This document shows positions 44,752-53,606 of a stretch of 64,000 bases of DNA, piece by piece. The stretch comes from Nocardioides furvisabuli. Its GTDB lineage: Bacteria > Actinomycetota > Actinomycetes > Propionibacteriales > Nocardioidaceae. A program made the position numbers and the translations under genes. Under the pieces are notes generated by a model. It saw only the letters and a program-made list of their open reading frames with translations, was not told where the DNA came from and made no database searches. The stretch covers positions 62,001 to 126,000 of the forward strand of contig NZ_JAIGQB010000004.1 of assembly GCF_021083185.1 (NCBI RefSeq). Reading direction: 5' to 3'. Within the stretch, counting starts at the first letter, position 1; every line of letters starts with the position of its first letter.

Positions 44752-45070
44752 GTGTGCCTCGCGATTGGTGAGCGACTTCGACGACGAACGTGCCCCGGGG
44801 GGACCGAAGCAGACTCAACCTAAAGAGTCCGGCGACATTCCGTGGCGTTTTCGCAGAACTTCGGTGATCACGGTGTAAGGGGTCTCTCGCTGTGCTCCTG
44901 AGCGTGCAGGGCGTCCCACCGACACCACTGGCACCATCACAGCTGTGTCGAGAGCGCGGGAAGTGACAGGTGGGTCACCTGCCCTGCGATCCGCGCAGAC
45001 GATTCCTGGACACGTCCCTGACATCTCGGACCTCTTCCCTCCGCCCCCGCGGTGCGGCACGATCACCGCC
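44752..45070. other. 319-bp divergent intergenic region
   Basis: No gene is visible here. The region separates the conservon from the secreted endonuclease gene and must hold both promoters. The part from 44820 to 44890 is less GC-rich than its surroundings and includes TGGCGTTTTCGCAGAAC. A perfect dyad, CAGGTG-GGT-CACCTG, lies at 44967-44981 and could bind a regulator. No known operator or riboswitch was recognised. Confidence 0.55.
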
Positions 45071-46270
45071 ATGACCCTCCTTCTCGGGAAGGGCCGCTCC
45101 CGCACGAGCGCCCTTGTCACCTCCCTCACCCTCGCCCTGTCCCTCTCGCTGGCGCTGGCCCTGTCGCTCGCGGTGCCGGTGCTCGTTCCCTCGGCCTCCG
45201 CTCCGGCGGCCGCCGCGACGCCGCTCACCGTCAGCCAGGCCATCGGCCAGCAGACCGGCGCCACGCAGACCGTGCGCGGCTACGTCGTCGGGCAGCCGAC
45301 TGCCACCCACACCGTCGTACGCTCCAACTTCCCCAGCGACTACGCGCTGGCGATCGCCGCCTCGGCGTCGACGACCAGCACCTCGTCGATGCTCTACGTG
45401 CAGATCCCGTCGGCCTTCCGCTCGCAGTGGGGCCTGCGCACCAACCCGTCGCTGATGGGCAAGCAGATCGACGTCACCGGCGCGCTGTCGGCGTACTTCT
45501 CCCACCCGGGCATGACGAGCACGTCCGCCTTCGCGCTCTCCGGCGGCACCACGGAGCCGCCGCCGCCCGGTGGCACCAGCCCGTGGGACTCCACCTACTA
45601 CGCCCCGGCCGTCGGCAAGTCCGGCCCCGCGCTGCGCACCGCGCTGCACGACATCATCGACGACCACACGAAGCTGTCGTACGACGCGGTGTGGACCGCG
45701 CTCAAGGACACCGACCAGGACCCCGGCAACACCGCCAACGTCATCGAGCTCTACACCGGACGCTCGATCTCGAAGTCGAGCAACGGCGGCAGCACCGGCA
45801 ACTGGAACCGTGAGCACGTCTGGGCGCAGTCGCGCGGCGGCTTCACCACCAGCGCCGGACCGGGCACCGACCTGCACCACATCCGGCCCGAGGACGTCAC
45901 CGTCAACAGCGTCCGCGGCAACAAGGACTTCGACAACGGCGGCTCCGCGGTCTCCGGCTGCAACGACTGCTGGACCGACGGCGACTCCTTCGAGCCCCGC
46001 GACGCGGTCAAGGGCGACGTGGCACGGATGCTGCTCTACATGGCGATCCGCTACGAGGGCGGAGACGGCTTCAACGACCTCGAGATGAGCTCGACGGTCG
46101 GCACGTCCTCCACGCTGATCGGCGACCTCGAGACGCTGCTGGCCTGGAACGCCGCCGACCCGGTCGACACCTTCGAGATGCGGCGCAACGACCGCATCCA
46201 CGCCCAGTGGCAGGGCAACCGCAACCCCTTCATCGACCACCCGGAGTGGGCTGCGGCCATCTGGAACTGA
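45071..46270 (+). CDS. Secreted endonuclease I family protein with OB-fold domain
   Basis: This 399-residue protein has a long signal peptide (hydrophobic stretch about residues 15-42), then an OB-fold domain of the YhcR type (about 48-155), a proline-glycine linker, and an endonuclease I domain. NREHVWAQSRGG near residue 245 holds the catalytic histidine, with HHIRPEDVTVNSVRGN and the closing NRNPFIDHPEWA after it. It likely degrades extracellular DNA or RNA. The ATG at 45071 begins the signal peptide; the frame is open upstream. Confidence 0.9.
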   Translation: MTLLLGKGRSRTSALVTSLTLALSLSLALALSLAVPVLVPSASAPAAAATPLTVSQAIGQQTGATQTVRGYVVGQPTATHTVVRSNFPSDYALAIAASASTTSTSSMLYVQIPSAFRSQWGLRTNPSLMGKQIDVTGALSAYFSHPGMTSTSAFALSGGTTEPPPPGGTSPWDSTYYAPAVGKSGPALRTALHDIIDDHTKLSYDAVWTALKDTDQDPGNTANVIELYTGRSISKSSNGGSTGNWNREHVWAQSRGGFTTSAGPGTDLHHIRPEDVTVNSVRGNKDFDNGGSAVSGCNDCWTDGDSFEPRDAVKGDVARMLLYMAIRYEGGDGFNDLEMSSTVGTSSTLIGDLETLLAWNAADPVDTFEMRRNDRIHAQWQGNRNPFIDHPEWAAAIWN

Positions 46271-46286
46271 CGCCGGCCCGGGCCGG

Positions 46287-46970
46287 TCAGCCGCCCGAGC
46301 CGTGGCTGTGGGGCGGCACGACCGGACCCTCGGAGGGCTGCACCACCACGAAGCCGGGCCCCTGGAAGGCGTACTGGAAGGCCTCGCCGGTGCCGCCGCG
46401 CAGCATCGACTTCATGTTCATCGAGCTGACCACCTGCGGCACCAGGCCGGCCGACCAGCACACCGCGGCGTTGATGTCGACGAAGGTCGGCGTCTGCGAG
46501 CAGTCGAGGATCAGCGGCTGCCCGTCGCTGGTGAGCGCCACGGTGCCGTGGCCCTGGACGAGGGTGTTGAACATGCCGCCGCTCATCATCCCCGCGCCCT
46601 TCACCCGGTGCACGTCGTACTCCAGCGTGGCGTCCATCGCCAGCAGCGCGCTGCCGTTGACCGAGAGCCCGTCGCCCTCGAGGCCGACGAGGAAGACGTC
46701 CTTCGCGGCATCGGCGAAGAAGACCTCGCCCTGGCCGGCGACGGTCATCAGCGGGGTGTCCTCCGAGGTCACCAGGCGGCGCATCATCTTGCCGATGGAG
46801 CCGGCCGACTTGTGCTCGAAGCTCACCCGGCCCTGGTAGGCGATCATCGATCCCTTGGCGGCGAGCACCGGCTCGCCGAGCACCACCCGCAGCGTCTTGC
46901 GGTGGTGGAGGCTGAACCGCTCGGCGGTCGCGTTCTCCTGGTTGGCCTGGTCGAAGAGCTCGCTGCGCAT
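46287..46970 (-). CDS. AIM24 family protein
   Basis: This 227-residue protein belongs to the AIM24 beta-helical family, shown by KTLRVVLGEPVLAAKGSMIAY, the glycine-rich KGAGMMSGGMFNTLVQGHG and ALTSDGQPLILD. The fold is a beta-sandwich/helix shared with tryptophan RNA-binding attenuator-like proteins. Its bacterial function is unknown. It ends 16 bp from the convergent endonuclease gene. It lies downstream of the photolyase gene on the same strand, with 70 bp between. Confidence 0.88.
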   Translation of the reverse strand: MRSELFDQANQENATAERFSLHHRKTLRVVLGEPVLAAKGSMIAYQGRVSFEHKSAGSIGKMMRRLVTSEDTPLMTVAGQGEVFFADAAKDVFLVGLEGDGLSVNGSALLAMDATLEYDVHRVKGAGMMSGGMFNTLVQGHGTVALTSDGQPLILDCSQTPTFVDINAAVCWSAGLVPQVVSSMNMKSMLRGGTGEAFQYAFQGPGFVVVQPSEGPVVPPHSHGSGG

Positions 46971-47040
46971 GTGTCCCCCCGCGCTGGTCGTGTCGTCTGC
47001 GGACCGATCGGCCGCGTCACCGCGAGCCTAGCGATCCGGC

Positions 47041-48522
47041 TCAGGGGGCGCGGTTGCCGCGGGCGTCCTCCTGGGCGAGGAGCCCGTCGAGGTCCTTGAG
47101 CCGGTCGAGCCCGTTGACCGCTCGGGCCATCCGGTGGTTGCCGGCGAAGGTCTCGCGGTGCCGGTCGAGGAACCACCAGTAGCCCGCGGTGAACGGGCAG
47201 GCGTCGTCGCCCACGCGCACCTTGGGGTCGAAACGGCACGAGCCGCAGTGGTCGGACATGGTGTTGATGTAGGCGCCGCCGGACGTGTAGGGCTTGGTCG
47301 CCATCACCCCGCCGTCGGCGTGCTGGGACATGCCCACCACGTTGGGCACCATCACCCAGTCGTAGCCGTCGACGAAGGCCCGGTGGAACCAGTCGGTGAC
47401 CTGCGTCGGCGCCCACCCGCGCTGGAGGGCGTACGAGCCCAGGACCATGAGCCGCGGGATGTGGTGCACCCACCCGTGCTCGGCGACCTTGTCGAGGGTG
47501 TGGGAGAGGCAGCGCGCGTCGGTCGCGGCGCCGTCCAGCTCGGCGAACCACTGCGGCATCCGCTCGGTGGCGCGCAGCGCGTTCTCCCGGCGGTAGTCGT
47601 CGCCCTGGTGCCAGTAGAGGTGCCAGACGTAGTCGCGCCACCCGATCACCTGGCGGACGAAGCCCTCGACGCTGGCGATCGGCGCCGCACCGCTGCGGTA
47701 GGCCGCCTCGGCGCGCTCGACGACCTCGAGGGGGTCGAGCAGGCCGAGGTTCATCGGGGCGCTGACCAGGCTGTGGGCCATCCAGTCGTCGCCCTCGAGG
47801 ATCGCGTCCTCGTGGGCACCGAAGTCGGGCAGCCGGTGCTCGACGAAGTGCTCGAGCGCGACCAGCGCCTCGCGGCGGGTAGCGGCGAAGCGGCGCGGGC
47901 CGTCGCGACCGATGGTCTCGATGCCGAGGTCGCGCTCCCACCGGTCGAGGTCCTCACGCACCTCGGCGTCGATGTCGTCCTCGGACGGCCACCAGGGCTC
48001 GGTGACGCCCAGGGTCGAGGCGCCCTTGGGCGCCGGCTCGCGGTTGTCGTGGTCGAAGTTCCACCTCCCGCCGGCCGGCTCCGCACCGTCGACCAGCACG
48101 CCGTGGGCGAGCCGGGCGCGACGGTAGAAGTCCTCCATCAGCAACCGCTTGGCGCCCCGCCCCTCGGCCCAGCGCTCGAAGTCGTCCCGGGCGGTGGCGA
48201 ACCCGCGCGGCGGCAGGACGGTCGCGCCGAGCCGCTCGACCAGTCCCAGTGCGGCATACGACGTCGGGTGCAGGACCTCGACCTCGTCGCGCTCCTGCAC
48301 CTCGCGCACGACCTCGGCGTAGGTCCCGGCCTGCACGTAGGTCAGCCGGTCGCCGAAGTCGGCGGCGCGGTGCCGCATCGCGCTCAGCACGAGGTGCGCC
48401 TTCGCCCGGTGGAAGCGGCGGCGCCGGAAGACGCCGGTCGATTCCACCATCAGCAGCGGCCCGCGGTGGTCGTCGACGAAGTGCGGGCCGAGCTGGTCGC
48501 CGAAGAGCCAGCGGGTCGTCAT
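47041..48522 (-). CDS. Iron-sulfur photolyase/cryptochrome (FeS-BCP family)
   Basis: This 493-residue protein belongs to the bacterial iron-sulfur cryptochrome/photolyase family. WLFGDQLGPHF opens it, and the FAD-binding half includes WMAHSLVSAPMNLGLL and GWRDYVWHLYWHQG. The four cysteines expected to hold a 4Fe-4S cluster are present: C338, C426, C429 and C442. Characterised members repair (6-4) photoproducts, so this is probably a light-driven DNA repair enzyme. The ATG at 48522 gives the standard N-terminus. Confidence 0.93.
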   Translation of the reverse strand: MTTRWLFGDQLGPHFVDDHRGPLLMVESTGVFRRRRFHRAKAHLVLSAMRHRAADFGDRLTYVQAGTYAEVVREVQERDEVEVLHPTSYAALGLVERLGATVLPPRGFATARDDFERWAEGRGAKRLLMEDFYRRARLAHGVLVDGAEPAGGRWNFDHDNREPAPKGASTLGVTEPWWPSEDDIDAEVREDLDRWERDLGIETIGRDGPRRFAATRREALVALEHFVEHRLPDFGAHEDAILEGDDWMAHSLVSAPMNLGLLDPLEVVERAEAAYRSGAAPIASVEGFVRQVIGWRDYVWHLYWHQGDDYRRENALRATERMPQWFAELDGAATDARCLSHTLDKVAEHGWVHHIPRLMVLGSYALQRGWAPTQVTDWFHRAFVDGYDWVMVPNVVGMSQHADGGVMATKPYTSGGAYINTMSDHCGSCRFDPKVRVGDDACPFTAGYWWFLDRHRETFAGNHRMARAVNGLDRLKDLDGLLAQEDARGNRAP

Positions 48523-48547
48523 GCGCGCCAGCCTAGGAGCCGTGCCC

Positions 48548-48760
48548 TCAGGCTCGCTCGACCTCGCTCCGGAGCTTGAGGACCGTGGTGCCGTCCTCCT
48601 GCTCGATGACGTAGGCGGGGTCGTCGTCACTGCCGTGGCGGGTGACCTCCTCGCCCTTGGTCGTGCGGGAGACGTCGTCGTGGTGGACCTCCTTCACGGT
48701 GCCCTCGGCCCACGAGGAGCCCCACTTCCACTTCACTGTCGTGCCGGTGCGGATCGCCAT
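48548..48760 (-). CDS. HVA1-family TUDOR-like protein (DUF2945)
   Basis: This 70-residue protein matches the hypervirulence-associated TUDOR domain family: GTTVKWKWGSSWAEGTVKEV followed by a charged loop (TRHGSDDDPAYVIEQEDG) and LKLRSEVE. The family is found in bacteria and fungi and its bacterial role is unknown. It is 25 bp upstream of the photolyase gene on the same strand, so the two probably share a transcript. Confidence 0.82.
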   Translation of the reverse strand: MAIRTGTTVKWKWGSSWAEGTVKEVHHDDVSRTTKGEEVTRHGSDDDPAYVIEQEDGTTVLKLRSEVERA

Positions 48761-48813
48761 GTCCCCACGGTGCCACCGCGCACCGGCACCGGCCTCACCC
48801 CAGGGCGTGCCTC

Positions 48814-49374
48814 TCAGGAGCGGACGTGCATCCGCTCCCCCTGCGGCCCGAAGATCGCCAGCACCTCGGCAGGCGTGGGGCCGGGGTTGCCGATCCAGTG
48901 CGGCGTGCGGGTGTCGAACTCGACGACCTCGCCTGGCTCGAGCGTCAGGTCACGCGTGCCGAGGACGAGCCGGACGCGCCCGCTGAGGACGTAGAGCCAC
49001 TCGTAGCCCTCATGGGTCTGCAGCGTCGGCACCGGGTCCCGCTCGACCGGCATCACCATCTTGAAGGACTGCAACCCGCCCGGGCGCCGGGTGAGGGAGA
49101 TGAAGGTGCGCCCGTGCCGCACCACCGGCTTCGAGCGGACCCGCGGGTCGCCGGTCTCGGGGGCGTCGACGAGCTCGTCGAGGGCGACCCGGTGGGCGCG
49201 CGCGAGCGGGAGCAGCAGCTCGAGCGTGGGCTTGCGCTGTCCGGACTCCAGCCGGGAGAGCGTGCTCACCGAGATGCCGGTCTCCTCGGCGAGGTCGGTC
49301 AGCGTCGCTTCCCGCTCCAGCCGCAGCTGGCGCAGGCGGGGCCCGACGTTGCGCAGCACTCCCTCGTCGTCCAT
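48814..49374 (-). CDS. XRE-family transcriptional regulator with cupin domain
   Basis: This 186-residue regulator has a helix-turn-helix in residues 12-65 (LTDLAEETGISVSTLSRLES) and a cupin in about 105-185 (YEWLYVLSGRVRLVLG, LEPGEVVEFDTRTPHWIGN). The cupin probably binds a small ligand. It is divergent from the oxidoreductase-methyltransferase fusion, and a perfect AT-rich palindrome lies in the 67-bp gap between starts. It therefore probably represses itself and that gene. Confidence 0.93.
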   Translation of the reverse strand: MDDEGVLRNVGPRLRQLRLEREATLTDLAEETGISVSTLSRLESGQRKPTLELLLPLARAHRVALDELVDAPETGDPRVRSKPVVRHGRTFISLTRRPGGLQSFKMVMPVERDPVPTLQTHEGYEWLYVLSGRVRLVLGTRDLTLEPGEVVEFDTRTPHWIGNPGPTPAEVLAIFGPQGERMHVRS

Positions 49375-49394
49375 GCGTCCAGTTTGCCATTGCA

Positions 49395-49417
49395 GCAATA
49401 TTGTTTGTCAATATTGC
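49395..49417. promoter_or_regulatory. AT-rich palindromic operator
   Basis: GCAATATTG at 49395-49403 and its perfect complement CAATATTGC at 49409-49417 are separated by TTTGT. It is the most AT-rich stretch in this very GC-rich neighbourhood. It lies in the middle of the gap between the XRE-cupin regulator and the fusion gene, exactly where a shared operator would be expected. Confidence 0.75.
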
Positions 49418-49441
49418 GAAGGCCCGCGCATCATCGTCCAC

Positions 49442-51016
49442 ATGAGTGACGACATGACTTTCGACGTGGTGGTGGTCGGCGGCGGCGTGGCCGGCCTGAG
49501 TGGTGCGATGGCCCTCGGCCGGTCCCGGCGGTCGGTGCTGGTGATCGATGCCGGCGAGCCGCGCAACGCCCCTGCCGACCACGCCCACAACTACCTCGGG
49601 CGCGAGGGCGTCCCCCCGCTCGAGCTGCTGGAGATCGGCCGCGCCGAGGTGGCGGCGTACGGCGTCGAGGTGCTCGCCGACCGCGTCGTGGGCCTGTCCG
49701 GCGAGGCGGGCTCCTTCGTTGTCACGACCGAGGGCGGTCGCCGGGTCACCGCACGGCGGATCCTGGTCGCGGGCGGGGTGAGCGACGAGCTGCCCGACGT
49801 GCCGGGGCTCGCCGAGCGGTGGGGCAAGGACGTGCTGCACTGCCCCTACTGCCACGGCTGGGAGGTCCGCGACCGGCGGATCGCGATCCTGGGCACCACC
49901 CCGATGGCCGGGCACCAGGGGCTGCTCTTCCGCCAGCTCTCCGACGACGTGACGCTGGTCCTCCTCGACGGCGTCGAGCTGCCCGTCGAGGAGCTGGAGA
50001 AGATGGTTGCCATCGGCGTCACGATCGTGCACGGCACCCCGCAGGAGGTCGTCGCCACGGACGACGGCGCCGCGCTCGTCGGGCTCCGCCTCGCCGACGG
50101 CTCGGTGCTCGAGCGCGACGCGATCGTGGTGGCGTCGATGCCGCACGCGCGCGCCGACTACCTCGGCCCGCTCGGCATCGAGCCGGCGCCGTTCGAGGTG
50201 AACGGCGTCGCCCACGGCTCGGTCGTCCCGGTCGAGCCGAGCGGTGCCACGTCGGTGCCGGGCATCTTCGCCGCCGGCAACGTCACCGACGTCTCGATGG
50301 TCCTCGTCGCGTCCGCGGCGCACGGCGTCCGCGTGGGCGCCTGGATCAACGCCGAGCTCGCGGGCGAGGAGGCGGCGGCCGCGGTCGCGGAGCACCGCGC
50401 CAGCCTCTTCGAGCGGCCCGCGTGGGAGGAGCGCTACTCCGGCGACAAGGTCTGGAGCGGCCGGGTCAACGTCCAGCTCGCGGCCGAGGCCGCCGACCTC
50501 CCGCCGGGACGGGCGCTGGACGTGGGCTGCGGCGAGGGCGGCGACGCCCTGTGGCTGGCCGAGCGGGGCTGGCAGGTGACCGCGTCGGACTTCGCCGAGG
50601 CGGCCCTGGCCCGGGTGACCGAGCACGCCGCGGACGCCGGTCTCGGGGACCGGGTGACGACCCGCCTGCTCGACGTCCGCACCTTCGAGCCCGACGACGA
50701 GACCTGGGACCTCGTCACCGCCCACTTCGTGCACCTGCCCGACGGCGGCATGGTCGATGTCGTACGCCGCCTCGCGTCCGCGGTCGCCCCGGGCGGGACG
50801 CTGCTCGTCGTCGGCCACGCGCCGAGCGACGTCCACTCCGGGCTCCGCCACGGCCACGACTCCTTCATGCACACCGCCGACCAGCTGCTGCCGGCGCTGG
50901 GCGATGAGTGGCGGGTCGAGGTGTGCGAGTCGCGGCCGCGGATCCAGCCGCACCCGGAGACCGGCGAGGAGATCGCGATCGCCGACGCGGTCCTGCGGGC
51001 CCGCCTCGAGGGCTGA
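49442..51016 (+). CDS. Fused thioredoxin reductase-like oxidoreductase and SAM methyltransferase
   Basis: This 524-residue protein has an FAD/NAD(P)-binding oxidoreductase part in residues 1 to about 310: VVVGGGVAGLSGAMALG, the redox disulfide HCPYCHGWEV (C134, C137) and GIFAAGNVTD. A class I methyltransferase follows from about residue 325, with motif I ALDVGCGEGGDALWLAERG near 356. Both halves keep their key motifs. The natural substrate is unknown; the pairing suggests redox handling and methylation of one compound. It is divergent from its probable regulator and 34 bp before tspO. Confidence 0.9.
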   Translation: MSDDMTFDVVVVGGGVAGLSGAMALGRSRRSVLVIDAGEPRNAPADHAHNYLGREGVPPLELLEIGRAEVAAYGVEVLADRVVGLSGEAGSFVVTTEGGRRVTARRILVAGGVSDELPDVPGLAERWGKDVLHCPYCHGWEVRDRRIAILGTTPMAGHQGLLFRQLSDDVTLVLLDGVELPVEELEKMVAIGVTIVHGTPQEVVATDDGAALVGLRLADGSVLERDAIVVASMPHARADYLGPLGIEPAPFEVNGVAHGSVVPVEPSGATSVPGIFAAGNVTDVSMVLVASAAHGVRVGAWINAELAGEEAAAAVAEHRASLFERPAWEERYSGDKVWSGRVNVQLAAEAADLPPGRALDVGCGEGGDALWLAERGWQVTASDFAEAALARVTEHAADAGLGDRVTTRLLDVRTFEPDDETWDLVTAHFVHLPDGGMVDVVRRLASAVAPGGTLLVVGHAPSDVHSGLRHGHDSFMHTADQLLPALGDEWRVEVCESRPRIQPHPETGEEIAIADAVLRARLEG

Positions 51017-51050
51017 GGCCTGCCGCACGGGCGGTCGGCATGATGGGGAC

Positions 51051-51539
51051 ATGACGTCTCGGGACATGCCCCACGTGCCACCCGCCCGCCAGTGGTGGAC
51101 CGTCCTCCCCTTCCTCGTCGCCGTCACGGTCGTGGCGGGCGTCGGCGGACTGGCGGCCTCGTCGGCGCAGGCGACCTACCGCGCGCTCGAGCTGCCGTCC
51201 TTCGCTCCCCCGGCCTGGCTCTTCGGCCCGGTCTGGTCGGTGCTCTACCTCTTCATCGCGGTCGCCGGGTGGCTGCTCTGGCGCGCGCGTGGCTGGGACG
51301 GCGTGCTCTGGCTGTGGGCAGGCCAGCTGGTCCTCAACCTCGCGTGGACGCCGCTGTTCTTCTCCGCCGACCGCTACGTCCTGGCACTCGTCGACATCGT
51401 CGTGCTCGACGTCGCGGTGGCCGCCCTGATCGCGCTCGCGTGGCGCACCTCGCGGGTCGCCGCCTGGCTGCTCGTGCCCTACCTCGCGTGGACCTGCTTC
51501 GCGACGGCGCTCAACGCCGGGATCGTCGTCCTCAACTGA
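51051..51539 (+). CDS. tspO: TspO/MBR family protein
   Basis: This 162-residue membrane protein has five helices and the TspO signature LELPSFAPPAWLFGPVW, with WSVLYLFIAVAGW and LNLAWTPLFF after it. TspO proteins bind porphyrins and respond to light and oxidative stress. It follows the oxidoreductase-methyltransferase gene by 34 bp and probably shares its transcript, which hints that the fusion also handles a porphyrin-like or oxidised substrate. The ATG at 51051 precedes the first helix. Confidence 0.92.
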   Translation: MTSRDMPHVPPARQWWTVLPFLVAVTVVAGVGGLAASSAQATYRALELPSFAPPAWLFGPVWSVLYLFIAVAGWLLWRARGWDGVLWLWAGQLVLNLAWTPLFFSADRYVLALVDIVVLDVAVAALIALAWRTSRVAAWLLVPYLAWTCFATALNAGIVVLN

Positions 51540-51566
51540 GCCGACGTGAGCCCTGCGGAGCTCAGC

Positions 51567-52100
51567 TCAGTGGGCGTCGCCCGGCTCGAGCCCGAGGCGG
51601 GCCAGCACCAGCGCGGCGATCCGGTCCACCGGCACCGCCGGGTCGACGTCCATCCCGCGCTCGTCCGGGTGCAGCGGCTCGAGGGTGTCGAGCTGGGACT
51701 CCAGCAGGCTCGGCGGCATGAAGTGGTCGCGAGCGTTCATCCGCTCGAGGATCATGTGCTTGTCGCCGGTGGAGTGGACGAAGAACGTCCCCTCGCCGCC
51801 GCGCCTCAGCACGTCGCGGTAGGTCCTGCGCAGGGCGCTGCACGTGATGATCGTGGGCTCTCCCCTGACGTCGCGCTCCGCGGTCCAGGCGGCCAGCGAC
51901 TCCAGCCAGCCCCACCGGTCGGCGTCGGTCAGCGCGATGCCCTCGCGCATCTTGGCGACGTTGGCCTCCGGGTGGAAGTCGTCGCCCTCCGCGAGCTCCC
52001 AGCCCAGCCGGCTGCGGACGGCCTCGGCCACCGTGGACTTGCCCGACCCCGAGATGCCCATGAAGACGAGGTGGAGCGGGCCCACCGGGTCGGCCGTCAT
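51567..52100 (-). CDS. gntK: Gluconokinase
   Basis: This 177-residue kinase phosphorylates gluconate to 6-phosphogluconate. It has the P-loop MGISGSGKST (residues 14-23), GDDFHPEANVAKM and ITCSALRRTYRDVLR, all typical of the GntK family. Length is normal. Its ATG overlaps the stop of the gluconate permease gene as ATGA, so the two are translated together. The convergent tspO gene ends 27 bp away. Confidence 0.95.
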   Translation of the reverse strand: MTADPVGPLHLVFMGISGSGKSTVAEAVRSRLGWELAEGDDFHPEANVAKMREGIALTDADRWGWLESLAAWTAERDVRGEPTIITCSALRRTYRDVLRRGGEGTFFVHSTGDKHMILERMNARDHFMPPSLLESQLDTLEPLHPDERGMDVDPAVPVDRIAALVLARLGLEPGDAH

Positions 52101-53473
52101 CCGAGCGCCCACACGCCCAGGGCGATGACGAAGATCGCGACGCCGAGGGTGGTCTCCATGACCGTCCAGGTCTTGAGCGTGGTCTTCACGTCCATCCCGA
52201 AGAACCGGCCGACCAGCCAGAAGCCCGAGTCGTTGACGTGCGAGAGCACGGTCGCACCGGCGGCGATGGCCAGGACCAGGGCGACGAGCTGCAGCGAGGA
52301 CGGGTCGGCCTCGGCGACCGCGGCGGACAGCAGCCCCGCAGTGGTGGTCAGCGCCACCGTCGCGGAACCCTGGGCTACGCGCAGGATCGTGGCGATGACG
52401 AAGGCCGAGACGATCAGCGGCAGCCCGAGGTCCGCGAGGGAGTCCGACAGCGCCTCGCCGATGCCGCTGTGGCGGAGCACGCCGCCGAACATGCCGCCCG
52501 CGCCGGTGATCAGGATGATCGCGCAGATCGGGCCGAGCGCGTCGTTGAGCAGGCCCTCGACCTCGGCACGCGAGTGGTGCCGGACCGCGAGGGTGTAGGT
52601 CGCCACCAGCAGCGCGATGAGCAGCGCGACCGGGGTCTGGCCGATGAAGATGAAGACGTCCGCAACCCCGCCGTCCGCGGCGATCGTCTCGTTCGTGCGC
52701 AGGGTGGTGAGGATCGTGTTGCCGGCGATCAGCAGGACCGGGAGCAGCAGGATCCCGAGCACGTGGGCAAAGCCGGGGCGGGCGCCCTCGTCGACCTCGC
52801 GGCCGCCGGTGAGCACCGAGTCGTCGACCGGGACGTGCACCTTGCCGAGCCAGCCGATCGTGACGGCGTACACGCCGACGAACCACGCGACCACGGCAGC
52901 CACGACGCCCACGAGCAGCGTGAGGCCGATGCTCGCGCCGAGCTCGGTGGCGGCGGTGACCGGGCCGGGGTGCGGTGGGACGATCGCGTGCATCGCGGCG
53001 AACGCACCTGCGGCGGGCAGGGCGTACATCAGGACCGAGCCGCCGAAGCGCTTGGCGACCGAGAAGATGATCGGCAGGAACACCACGAGACCGGCGTCGA
53101 AGAAGATCGGGAGGCCGAAGAGCAGCGCCGCGATGCCGAGCGCCAGGGGCGCGCGCTTCTCGCCGAAGCGGCCGATCAGGGTGTCGGCCAGCACCTGCGC
53201 GCCGCCCGTCACCTCAAGCAGCCGGCCGATCATCACGCCGAGGCCGACGAGCAGCGCCACGGCGCCGAGCGTGCTGCCGAAGGCGGCTATCGCGACCGAC
53301 GGGACGTCCGCGAGGGGCACCCCCGCGGCCACGGCCGTGCCGAGGCTGACGAGCACGAGCGCCACGAAGGCGTGCATGCGCAGCACGATGATGAGGGTGA
53401 GCAGGACGGCAACAGCGGCTGCGGCGATGAGCAGCAGGGTGCCCGAGCCGTAGACGGGGGTCATGGTGTCCAC
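52097..53473 (-). CDS. gntP: Gluconate:proton symporter, GntP family
   Basis: This 458-residue transporter has about twelve to fourteen membrane helices and the family motifs PIFFDAGLVVFLPI and VPPHPGPVTAATELGA. It imports gluconate for the kinase it overlaps. The GTG at 53473 is preferred because GGAGGT lies 5 bases before it; an ATG 9 bp further in is possible. Its start region is divergent from the WXG100-like genes. Confidence 0.93.
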   Translation of the reverse strand: MDTMTPVYGSGTLLLIAAAAVAVLLTLIIVLRMHAFVALVLVSLGTAVAAGVPLADVPSVAIAAFGSTLGAVALLVGLGVMIGRLLEVTGGAQVLADTLIGRFGEKRAPLALGIAALLFGLPIFFDAGLVVFLPIIFSVAKRFGGSVLMYALPAAGAFAAMHAIVPPHPGPVTAATELGASIGLTLLVGVVAAVVAWFVGVYAVTIGWLGKVHVPVDDSVLTGGREVDEGARPGFAHVLGILLLPVLLIAGNTILTTLRTNETIAADGGVADVFIFIGQTPVALLIALLVATYTLAVRHHSRAEVEGLLNDALGPICAIILITGAGGMFGGVLRHSGIGEALSDSLADLGLPLIVSAFVIATILRVAQGSATVALTTTAGLLSAAVAEADPSSLQLVALVLAIAAGATVLSHVNDSGFWLVGRFFGMDVKTTLKTWTVMETTLGVAIFVIALGVWALG

Positions 53474-53545
53474 GAGGTACCTCCGAGATGGGTTGGGATC
53501 ACCCTAGGCTGCGACCTCGGGCGTCGAGCACCTCCGTCGGGGCAC

Positions 53546-53571
53546 TGTCCACAGATTGCCTCGCAGGGGTG
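53546..53571 (+). promoter_or_regulatory. Conserved upstream block, copy 1 (before WXG100-like genes)
   Basis: TGTCCACAGAT (53546-53556) and AGGGGTG (53565-53571) are separated by 8 bases and end 35 bases before the first WXG100-like start. The same two words at the same spacing precede the colicin D-type toxin gene (59756-59781), 34 bases before its start. This suggests a shared promoter element. Confidence 0.55.
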
Positions 53572-53606
53572 TCGCCGCGGGCGTCCCGCTCGCCACCATC
53601 GGAGCC

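Noticed and set aside
41410..44823. A plus-strand open frame of over 1100 codons opposite cvnA
   Set aside because: The translation is glycine-arginine rich without domains, and the opposite strand encodes a recognisable conservon kinase.
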